Shown here piece by piece: positions 9,437-16,520 of a stretch of 64,000 nt of DNA; the first letter of the stretch is position 1; each line of letters starts with the position of its first letter. A program made the translations under genes and the position numbers. The stretch is from Neopusillimonas maritima. GTDB taxonomy: Bacteria; Pseudomonadota; Gammaproteobacteria; Burkholderiales; Burkholderiaceae_B. The notes under the pieces are model-generated. The model saw nothing but the letters and a program-made list of their open reading frames with translations. It made no database searches and had not been told where the DNA came from. The stretch is from the NCBI RefSeq assembly GCF_003576595.1, contig NZ_NQOU01000001.1:126337-190336 (forward strand). The letters are read 5' to 3'.

Positions 9437-10192
9437 CTACAGAAAATGCGCACCGCCGTTCACCAACAGGCTTTGACCCGTAATGAAATCGGAACCTTCG
9501 CTTAACAGAAACAAGGCGGCACCCACCATATCTTGCGGGGTTTGTGTGCGTTTCAGGCAGCGCCCGGCCACGGTACGGATATCCGCTTCTTCGCCTTGTT
9601 TTGCGGTGATATCGTCATCAGGAATCAGGTCGGGGCACAATGTATTCACCTGGATGTTGTGTTGGCCCATTTCGCGCGCCAGCGAACGTGACAACCCGAC
9701 AATGGCCGCTTTCGACGAGACGTAATGCAGGAAGTTCGGAACGCCTTTGTAAGGCGTGTTAGATGAAATATTCACAATCTTTCCGCTGCCCTGGGCTTTC
9801 ATTTGCGGAAACACGGCTTTACAGCATTGCCACAAGCCACGCACGTTGATTGCGTAGCAGCGATCCCACTCTTCGGCGGGAATATCCATGAAGGAACCGA
9901 AGGTACAGCCTTTGAAAAAGCCGGCATTATTAATAATGCCGTCGATGCGGCCAAAGGTATCCACCGCAGCCTTGGCCATCGCTTCGGTTGATGCGTTATC
10001 AGCAACATCAACCTGCACCGCAATCGCGCGCCCGCCCTTTTCTTCGTATTGTTTTGCCTGTTGCGAAAGGTCATTCAAATCGGCCATCACCAAATTGGCG
10101 CCTTCAGCCACCAAAGCATCGCAATACGCCATGCCAATGTTGCCGCCCGCGCCGGTCACAATAATGGTTTTGCCGGAAAAAACTTGAGCCAT
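9437..10192 (-). CDS. SDR family NAD(P)-dependent oxidoreductase
   Basis: Short-chain dehydrogenase/reductase of 251 residues. The cofactor motif is TGAGGNIG (residues 13-20, last part GNIG instead of the usual GxGIG), followed by NNAG and the catalytic pair in YVSSK; the C-terminus GQSLLVNGGAHFL is typical. It starts with AGGAG eight bases before ATG and is the first gene of the leftward run; the Rieske gene starts 10 bases after its end. It probably oxidises an alcohol intermediate. The acidic residue after the second strand (MADLND) suggests NAD rather than NADP, by family rule. Confidence 0.9.
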   Translation of the reverse strand: MAQVFSGKTIIVTGAGGNIGMAYCDALVAEGANLVMADLNDLSQQAKQYEEKGGRAIAVQVDVADNASTEAMAKAAVDTFGRIDGIINNAGFFKGCTFGSFMDIPAEEWDRCYAINVRGLWQCCKAVFPQMKAQGSGKIVNISSNTPYKGVPNFLHYVSSKAAIVGLSRSLAREMGQHNIQVNTLCPDLIPDDDITAKQGEEADIRTVAGRCLKRTQTPQDMVGAALFLLSEGSDFITGQSLLVNGGAHFL

Positions 10193-10230
10193 GAAACTCG
10201 CTCCTGATTATCGTTATGAGTTGGAATGCG

Positions 10231-10245
10231 TTGTCTGACAGATAA
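10231..10245. promoter_or_regulatory. Candidate LysR operator between SDR and lysR-type gene
   Basis: A 7-1-7 near-perfect inverted repeat TTGTCTG-A-CAGATAA that fits the LysR T-N11-A rule, 38 bases before the SDR start. Just to its right a possible lysR promoter is seen: TTTAAC at 10256-10261 and TACAAT at 10279-10284, 17 bases apart. The site would sit where the divergent regulator could control both directions. Judged by pattern only. Confidence 0.45.
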
Positions 10246-10317
10246 CAGGAACAGATTTAACCACCGCTCGTTTCATCATACAATTCAATTTATTTTATTT
10301 TTTATTAAGAAAAACTT

Positions 10318-11235
10318 ATGAATATAACGCTGCGTCAGCTACGTGCTTTTGTGGCGGTTGCCGAACATCAGCAATTCACGCGGGCAGCCCAACAGATTCA
10401 CATTACACAAGCCGCGCTCAGCATGCTTGTGCGTGACCTGGAACAAGAAGTGGGCTTACGACTGTTCGACCGCCACACGCGCATGGTGAAACTTACCGAC
10501 GCGGGCAGAGAACTGTTAGGCATGGCCAAGCGCATTTTGTCGGAGGTGGAAACCACGATTGAACACTCGCGCGATTTCACCACCTACCAACGCGGGCGCG
10601 TAACCGTCGCCAGCGGCACCGTATTGGCCGCCGTTTTATTAAGCCCTTTCATGCGGCTTTTTCACGATCAGTATCCAGGCATAAAACTACAACTGCGCGA
10701 TATGGCCGAACAAGATCTGCAACGCCGTTTGCTGGAGGATGATATTGACATGGGCGTGGGAACACGACGCGAAGCGCACGATGAAATCGACAGCACGCCG
10801 CTATTTTCCGATACATACATTGCGGTGCTGCCACCCAAACACCCTTTGGGCGCACGTGACAGCATCAGTTGGAAGCAACTGTGCAATGAACCGTTTATTG
10901 CGTTGTCACGCTCCAGCCCCTTGCGGCGTGAAATCGACCAGCACCTGACGCGGCTTGGTCTTTCCCTAAAAGAGATGCACGAAGTTTCGTTCCACACAAC
11001 GGTGCTGGCCATGGTACGTAACGGCTTGGGAGTTTCGGTATTACCGGCGAACTCGCAAGAAGTGCCGGAGGCGCAAGGATTGCAGTTCCGAAAACTCTCG
11101 GCTCACAGGCTAAAAAGAGAAACTGCCCTTTTTCAACTGCGCCACCGATCCCTCTCGCCGGCGGCGCAATTGTTCAAGGAAGCCCTGCTGAACTACGTGA
11201 AGACGGCAAAGATGCATGCCCATACCACACGGTAA
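10318..11235 (+). CDS. LysR family transcriptional regulator
   Basis: 305 residues: N-terminal winged helix-turn-helix (about 1-60, LRQLRAFVAVAEHQQFTRAA) and a LysR substrate-binding domain (about 90-290). It is transcribed away from the SDR-Rieske-hydrolase-permease-amidohydrolase run and shares a 125-base control region with it, the standard arrangement for a LysR activator of a catabolic operon. The inducer is probably the substrate or an intermediate. Its last 62 bases overlap the convergent gene that follows. Confidence 0.92.
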   Translation: MNITLRQLRAFVAVAEHQQFTRAAQQIHITQAALSMLVRDLEQEVGLRLFDRHTRMVKLTDAGRELLGMAKRILSEVETTIEHSRDFTTYQRGRVTVASGTVLAAVLLSPFMRLFHDQYPGIKLQLRDMAEQDLQRRLLEDDIDMGVGTRREAHDEIDSTPLFSDTYIAVLPPKHPLGARDSISWKQLCNEPFIALSRSSPLRREIDQHLTRLGLSLKEMHEVSFHTTVLAMVRNGLGVSVLPANSQEVPEAQGLQFRKLSAHRLKRETALFQLRHRSLSPAAQLFKEALLNYVKTAKMHAHTTR

Positions 11236-11626
11236 CGCTACCGCGCACGTACACGTTGGGGTCAAGCGGCCCTTCGCCGGGTACGGTATAGACAAGATAA
11301 ACCGGCCGGTTTGCCGGCACACCGTAAAAGCGCGACGTGCTCGCCGACGCGCCGTTCACTTCCATGCACTGTTTGGCCTGAAGATCGACACACACACGGG
11401 TTTGAACGGGAACACGCGTTTGGCCTGAAAGCTGCACTTGAACGCGTAGCATTGCCGCGTTGTTCGGCAATGGCTGCGGCGGCGTGTAAGCCACCACCAC
11501 AGGAACACCGCGCGTGTGAATGGGTGGGCTGGCCTGTTCAACGGTATACGCCGGTTGCGCGAGCGCCGGCCGGCCGGTTAACAAGACCGCCAATACGCCT
11601 AACGCCCACGCCCGGGCCAGTTTCAA
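11174..11626 (-). CDS. Predicted secreted protein, function unknown
   Basis: 150 residues with a clear signal peptide (LGVLAVLLTGRPALA, cleavage before QPAYT), so periplasmic or outer-envelope. The start is TTG, with GAGG and AAGG upstream, three bases after the stop of the small membrane protein gene, so the two probably form one transcript. It holds two Cys residues (VCVDLQAKQC), likely a disulfide, and a strand-rich body. The final ~20 codons run antisense through the end of the lysR gene. I know no family for it. Confidence 0.65.
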   Translation of the reverse strand: MKLARAWALGVLAVLLTGRPALAQPAYTVEQASPPIHTRGVPVVVAYTPPQPLPNNAAMLRVQVQLSGQTRVPVQTRVCVDLQAKQCMEVNGASASTSRFYGVPANRPVYLVYTVPGEGPLDPNVYVRGSVTVWYGHASLPSSRSSAGLP

Positions 11627-11629
11627 ACC

Positions 11630-12007
11630 TTATACCTCGTACATGGGCTTGTTATCGTTCAAACGCAGCCAACCCTTGGCCACGCGGTAAATCATCCAGA
11701 TCACGTTGGCGAACATAATGGCGTAGCCAATGAGAATGAACGTTGTAATGAAACCCACAACAAACCAGAGCAGCGCAAACCAGAACGTACGCATTTGCCA
11801 GCGAAAATGCGACGCCAACCAAGTGCCCTGCGCTTCAGAAAGCTTGATGTAATTAATGACGATGCCCACGATGCTGGTTAAGCCCACAAAAAACGCAATG
11901 GCCTGCAAGGCATAAACAACCGTTACGATGGTGCGAAGCGAACGGATTTTTTCAGGATCGGAACCATTGGTGTTTTGCGAAACGGGGTTGGTGTAATCGA
12001 CAGTCAT
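11630..12007 (-). CDS. Small membrane protein, DUF4870-like
   Basis: 125 residues with three probable membrane helices (about residues 27-50, 73-93 and 95-112) and aromatic residues in the motif SHFRWQMRTFW, which resembles the DUF4870/Tic20-like small membrane proteins. The start is supported by AAGGA before the ATG. It comes first in a two-gene leftward unit with the secreted protein behind it. Function is not known. Confidence 0.7.
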   Translation of the reverse strand: MTVDYTNPVSQNTNGSDPEKIRSLRTIVTVVYALQAIAFFVGLTSIVGIVINYIKLSEAQGTWLASHFRWQMRTFWFALLWFVVGFITTFILIGYAIMFANVIWMIYRVAKGWLRLNDNKPMYEV

Positions 12008-12196
12008 GAATCATTCCTTGTGGTTTTTAACTTCGTACTTCCGGCTAAGGTTGACGGCGCCCTATGACAGGCCTATGCTAAGTCCAGACTGGTCGTTAAA
12101 AATGAACACTAACGCCCGGCCAAGGCATATTGTAAACAGCAATAGCGGCCTTTTTTCAGTATCGGCATCACGCCGGCCCTGTACAAGGAGTCGTAC

Positions 12197-13594
12197 ATGA
12201 AAAAGAACCCTTCATCCGCGCTGCCGCCCGGCAGTACCGCGCAGCATGAAGCGCTACAGGCAAAAGAAGAAATCTTCCTTGCCCAGGAACGCCAGAACCC
12301 GGAATCCCCTTACTACCAAGGCAACGCCGACCCTGCCAAACAGCGTCGGCGTTTTTTATTGGGCAGCGTTGCCGTCCTGGGTGCGGGAGCGTTGGCGCGG
12401 CCCGCCTTCGCCGAAGCGCCACCGGGCGCGATTGAACGCGAGGTATTCCCCGACCCCACAAAACACCAGGGCGTCGGGGTGGGCGTCGACGACGGCGGTT
12501 ACGGGCGTCGATCCCAATTCGAAACGGAAGTACGCTGGCGCTACCCCACCAAAACCACAGAATCTTCCTGGAGCATGACGCCGCTGGCCAGTGGCATGGG
12601 GATCATCACTCCCTCGGGCCTGCACTATGAGCGGCATCACGGCGGCATCACCACAATCGACCCGGCCAAACATGTTTTGTATGTGCACGGCATGGTAAAA
12701 GAGCCGAAAAAATATCACATGGAGGCGATCAGGCGGTTCCCCATGATGTCGCGCATCTGTTTCCTTGAGTGCTCGGGCAATGGTTTAACTGAATGGATCA
12801 AACCCACACTGAAATCCGTTCAAGGTACCCATGGGCTCACGTCAACCTCGGAATGGACGGGCGTGCCGCTGTCGACCATTCTGGATGAGTCGGTGTTGAA
12901 GTCCGGGGCCAAATGGTTGCTGGCTGAAGGCGGCGACGCCGCCGTCATGACGCGCAGCATTCCCATTGAAAAAGCCATGGCCGATTGCTTTTTGGCCTAC
13001 GGCCAAAACGGCGAGGCCATTCGCCCTGAGCAAGGCTACCCGCTGCGGCTCGTGGTGCCGGGATACGAAGGCAATATGTGCATTAAGTGGTTGCGTCGGC
13101 TGGAAGTATCCGACACACCCTTTATGACGCGCGAAGAAACCTCGAAGTACACCGACCTTATGCCCGACGGCACTGCTTTGCAGTTTTCATTCACGATGGA
13201 GGCCAAGTCGGTTATTACTTACCCCTCAGGTGAAATGCTGTTGCAAAAGCCCGGGTTTTACGAAATTACCGGGCTGGCCTGGTCAGGTCGCGGGCTGGTT
13301 AAAAAAGTTGAAGTTTCCGTTGACGGCGGCAAGAACTGGCGTGAAGCCAAATTGCACGGCCCCATTCTACCCATGTGTCACACGCGCTTTACCATCCCGT
13401 GGGAATGGGACGGCAAGAAAGCCATATTGCAAAGTCGTTGCATTGATGAAACCGGCTATGTTCAACCCACCATTGGCGAACTGATTGAAAAACGCGGCAC
13501 TAACGGGCCGTTGGCGTCGGTGTATCACTTGAACGGCATCCAAAGCTGGAAAGTTGCTTCTACGGGGGAGGTTACAAATGTCCACCATTACTAA
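12197..13594 (+). CDS. soxC: SoxC-type sulfite/sulfane dehydrogenase, molybdopterin subunit
   Basis: 465-residue molybdenum enzyme of the sulfite-oxidase family, exported to the periplasm by Tat (RRRFLLGSVAVLGAGALA, residues 50-65, a fairly late signal after a polar extension). The molybdenum cysteine is Cys192 in FLECSGNG; SoxC-like blocks such as AEGGDAAVMTRSIPIEKA and RRLEVSDTPFMTREETSKYT are present, then the C-terminal dimerisation domain with VDGGKNW. It oxidises sulfane sulfur or sulfite and passes electrons to the cytochrome encoded by the next gene, which it overlaps by 17 bases. No soxXYZAB genes lie in the window, so a stand-alone sulfite dehydrogenase role is possible. AAGGAG supports the start. 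Confidence 0.88.
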   Translation: MKKNPSSALPPGSTAQHEALQAKEEIFLAQERQNPESPYYQGNADPAKQRRRFLLGSVAVLGAGALARPAFAEAPPGAIEREVFPDPTKHQGVGVGVDDGGYGRRSQFETEVRWRYPTKTTESSWSMTPLASGMGIITPSGLHYERHHGGITTIDPAKHVLYVHGMVKEPKKYHMEAIRRFPMMSRICFLECSGNGLTEWIKPTLKSVQGTHGLTSTSEWTGVPLSTILDESVLKSGAKWLLAEGGDAAVMTRSIPIEKAMADCFLAYGQNGEAIRPEQGYPLRLVVPGYEGNMCIKWLRRLEVSDTPFMTREETSKYTDLMPDGTALQFSFTMEAKSVITYPSGEMLLQKPGFYEITGLAWSGRGLVKKVEVSVDGGKNWREAKLHGPILPMCHTRFTIPWEWDGKKAILQSRCIDETGYVQPTIGELIEKRGTNGPLASVYHLNGIQSWKVASTGEVTNVHHY

Positions 13595-14147
13595 ATATGC
13601 GAGCGCCGGGCGCGCGACTGCCGCCGTATTCGCTCTAGGTCTCGGTTTAGGCATGAACGCCTGGGCCGATAACCACGGCCCCGACAAAACTTATAACTTT
13701 GGTGAGCCGGCCACTGCCGAAGATTTAAAGCCGTTCTTTTCACCTTTGCCCGACGGACGGGGCCTGCCCAAAGGCTCCGGTACCGTCATGCAGGGCGAAA
13801 AGGTCTACCAACAACAATGCCTGGCTTGCCACGGCGTTAACCTTGAAGGCGGTATCGGCGACCGCTTGGCAGGCGGCCGGGGAACCCTGGTTAACAACAA
13901 CCCGGAAAAAGCGCCGGTTAAAACTGTGGAAAGCTATTGGCCTTACGCCACCACGCTGTTCGATTACGTCAAACGGGCCATGCCCTTCGACCGACCCGGC
14001 AGCATGACAGACGACGAAGTCTATGCCGTATCGGCCTATATACTTTGGAAAGGCAATATTATTGAGAAAGACGCAACCTTGAACCAGGATAATCTTGCGA
14101 AAATTGAAATGCCCAACCGAAACGGCTTTAAGCCGGCCAATCGCTAA
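13578..14147 (+). CDS. Monohaem cytochrome c, SoxD-like electron acceptor
   Basis: 189 residues with a signal peptide (ending MNAWA) and one c-haem site CLACH (Cys81, Cys84, His85). A Met ligand is probably in the MPFDRPGSM stretch. The start at 13578 is chosen because GGGGGAGG lies seven bases before it. It overlaps the end of soxC by 17 bases, so it should accept electrons from the molybdoenzyme in the periplasm. Classical SoxD carries two haems and is longer; with one haem this protein is closer to the short cytochromes paired with isolated SoxC or to SorB. Confidence 0.85.
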   Translation: MSTITKYASAGRATAAVFALGLGLGMNAWADNHGPDKTYNFGEPATAEDLKPFFSPLPDGRGLPKGSGTVMQGEKVYQQQCLACHGVNLEGGIGDRLAGGRGTLVNNNPEKAPVKTVESYWPYATTLFDYVKRAMPFDRPGSMTDDEVYAVSAYILWKGNIIEKDATLNQDNLAKIEMPNRNGFKPANR

Positions 14148-14160
14148 CATAAAAAGCCTT

Positions 14161-15759
14161 TTGGCAAGCCGGCATCGCGCCCTCCTGGTACTGGGCGCGA
14201 TGCTGTTTTACTGTATTTTTCTACCCGCCAATCATGCCGCTTTAGCACAAAGCAAAACCGCCGTAGACTTGGCAAATGGCCAGTCGATCACGATTGTGAC
14301 TTTGCCGAACTGGCTGAATGACAGCGGCAAACCGGTTAACCAGGCTCTGGACGCACTGGAAACCCTAACCAACGCAAGCCACCAAGGTCTGGACCCCACC
14401 GATTACCACACCGCCGCTTTGTGGGGGCAATTTATCCGTTTGGCCGATGGCGAAAAGTTAACGCCCCTTGAACAGCAGGCATTTAACGAGCAACTGACGT
14501 CAAGTCTGGAAAAGTACCTGAACGATTTACGCAACGGCCGGGTGGACCCTCACGAAGTGCACCAAAAATTTAAGCCGCGGCCCCAACCCGTTTTCAACGC
14601 CCGGGCCTACATAGCCGAGGCTTTCCAACAAAACCGCGTGCGCGAAGCCTTGCGCGAGGCCCAACCCCAAGTGCCCATGTACGATGCCCTGGTCAATGCC
14701 ATGGCGCAATACCGTTTATTAGCGCAACACCCGGCCTGGTCGACCCCCTTACCCATGCCCCAGGGCAAAAAGCTCGAGCCCGGTCAACCCTACACGGCCC
14801 TCGAAACGTTAACAAGCCGCCTGATTGCCTTGGGAGACCTGCCCATTGAAACTCAAGCACCCCATGAATACGACAAAACACTCGAAACCGGAGTGCGCGC
14901 ATTTCAGTTGCGACACGGTCTGGAAACCGACGGCATTATCGGCCCGGCCACATTACGCCAATTGAACGTTTCCCCTGAACAGCGCTATGAGCAGATGACG
15001 CTGACCCTGGAGCGTTTGCGCTGGACACCCCTGCAATCACACCGACGCATGGTTGTGGTGAACGTACCGGAATTTGTCTTGCGTGCCTACGAAACCGACC
15101 AGCAAGGCAATATCGACCTGAAGCTGCGTATGAAAGTCATTGTGGGAAGGGCCCTGGATACCTCTACACCCGTGTTCGACGAAGACATGCGCTTTATCGA
15201 ATTCAGCCCCTATTGGAATGTACCGCCTTCCATCGCACGAGGCGAAACCATTCCACGCCTTAAACGCGACCCCGCCTACTTCAACCGCCAGGGCTTTGAG
15301 TTTGTCAAAAGCGATGGTTCAGTGTCCTCACAACTATCCGAAACCAACCTGCAGGCTGTTCTGAGCGGCCAGGCGCGTATTCGCCAGCGCCCCGGCCCGC
15401 TAAATGCCTTAGGCGACATCAAGTTTATTTTTCCGAACAACACCAACATTTTTCTTCACCACACCCCGGCGCCCCAATTGTTTGAACGCTCGCGGCGCGA
15501 CTTCAGCCACGGTTGTATTCGCGTGGAAGGGCCGGTGGCGCTGGCCCAATTTGTTCTGGAAAACGACCCGGCTTGGACGCGCGAGCGAATTGAGCAAGCC
15601 ATGCAGGCAGGCAAATCACAAACCATTCGCCTGAATGAACCCATTCCAGTGGTACTGGCATACGGCACAGTCATCATACGGGAAGGTAAAGTCTATTTTT
15701 ACGACGACCTCTACGGCCATGATGCCAGTTTAAGTAAAGCGTTGAAAAAAAAGCGATAA
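14161..15759 (+). CDS. L,D-transpeptidase, YcbB/LdtD-like
   Basis: Cell-wall enzyme that forms 3-3 cross-links in peptidoglycan. Domains in order: signal peptide (ending HAALA), a helical scaffold, a PG_binding_1 motif (VRAFQLRHGLETDGIIGPATLRQL) and a YkuD catalytic domain with the essential SHGCIRVEGP near the C-terminus. The start is uncertain: a TTG at 14161 gives a clean 30-residue signal peptide and 532 residues; a TTG at 14095 would overlap the cytochrome gene, and the ATG at 14200 lies inside the signal peptide. None has a strong ribosome site. The MepK-like gene follows after 32 bases, a functionally matching pair. Confidence 0.85.
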   Translation: MASRHRALLVLGAMLFYCIFLPANHAALAQSKTAVDLANGQSITIVTLPNWLNDSGKPVNQALDALETLTNASHQGLDPTDYHTAALWGQFIRLADGEKLTPLEQQAFNEQLTSSLEKYLNDLRNGRVDPHEVHQKFKPRPQPVFNARAYIAEAFQQNRVREALREAQPQVPMYDALVNAMAQYRLLAQHPAWSTPLPMPQGKKLEPGQPYTALETLTSRLIALGDLPIETQAPHEYDKTLETGVRAFQLRHGLETDGIIGPATLRQLNVSPEQRYEQMTLTLERLRWTPLQSHRRMVVVNVPEFVLRAYETDQQGNIDLKLRMKVIVGRALDTSTPVFDEDMRFIEFSPYWNVPPSIARGETIPRLKRDPAYFNRQGFEFVKSDGSVSSQLSETNLQAVLSGQARIRQRPGPLNALGDIKFIFPNNTNIFLHHTPAPQLFERSRRDFSHGCIRVEGPVALAQFVLENDPAWTRERIEQAMQAGKSQTIRLNEPIPVVLAYGTVIIREGKVYFYDDLYGHDASLSKALKKKR

Positions 15760-15791
15760 TAGCCTGGAAATTGTCTTTCGGAGGCTTCCTT

Positions 15792-16373
15792 ATGCCACCC
15801 CATCATCATCTGAAGTCGCACGCTCGCACGGTGTCGCGCCGCGCCTTTTTGCGCCGCGCCGGCGTACTATCACTGCTTGGCGTCGCACCCGCGATTTCAA
15901 CCCCCGCCATCGCCGGAATTCGCGTTTTCCAACGCGACATTGCGCTTGACCACACCCACACACTTGAGAAAGTGCAACTGGTTTATGCGTTAAACGATGA
16001 TTATCTTCCCCCCGCCCTGCAACGCCTGAACGTATTCTTGCGAGACCATTACTCAGGTGCCGTGGGCACCATGGACCCCGCTCTTTACGACCAGCTCAAC
16101 CAAATCCGCACGCTCTTAAGCGTAAAAGATTCGTTCGAAGTGATCTCGGGCTACCGCGACCCCCAAACCAACGAGCGCCTGCGTAAAACCCGAGGCGGCG
16201 GGGTGGCCAAGCGCAGCCTGCACATGGAGGGCAAAGCAATCGACGTGCGGCTGCCCGGTGTGCCGCTGGTCGAACTACGCGACGCCGCCATTTCGCTGAA
16301 AGCGGGTGGTGTAGGCTATTACCCCAAAGACCAGTTCATTCACGTTGACAGCGGCAGGGTGCGCACCTGGTAA
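15792..16373 (+). CDS. DUF882/YcbK family peptidoglycan endopeptidase (MepK-like)
   Basis: 193 residues with a Tat-type signal (SRRAFLRRAGVLSLLGVAPA) and an M15-like zinc site: HMEGKAIDV supplies His and Asp, FIHVD the third ligand. In E. coli the homologue MepK cleaves 3-3 cross-links, the same bonds made by L,D-transpeptidases, so it matches its upstream neighbour. The ATG at 15792 is preferred over an earlier TTG because CGGAGG lies seven bases upstream. A terminator follows 40 bases later. Confidence 0.88.
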   Translation: MPPHHHLKSHARTVSRRAFLRRAGVLSLLGVAPAISTPAIAGIRVFQRDIALDHTHTLEKVQLVYALNDDYLPPALQRLNVFLRDHYSGAVGTMDPALYDQLNQIRTLLSVKDSFEVISGYRDPQTNERLRKTRGGGVAKRSLHMEGKAIDVRLPGVPLVELRDAAISLKAGGVGYYPKDQFIHVDSGRVRTW

Positions 16374-16409
16374 AACGCACCCTGAAAAATCGATTTTCGA
16401 AAAACAGGA

Positions 16410-16436
16410 AACCGGCGGCAAATGCCGGTTTTTTTT
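16410..16436 (+). terminator. Rho-independent terminator after the MepK-like gene
   Basis: ACCGGC and GCCGGT separated by a seven-base loop, followed by a run of T residues. It separates the cell-wall genes from the antiporter operon. Confidence 0.88.
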
Positions 16437-16520
16437 CGTCATTACGCACGAAATAGCCATAAAAGTATCGTATTATTGTGAGGCCAAAACCCAATAAATT
16501 ATCACCCCACCCGAGGCTCG

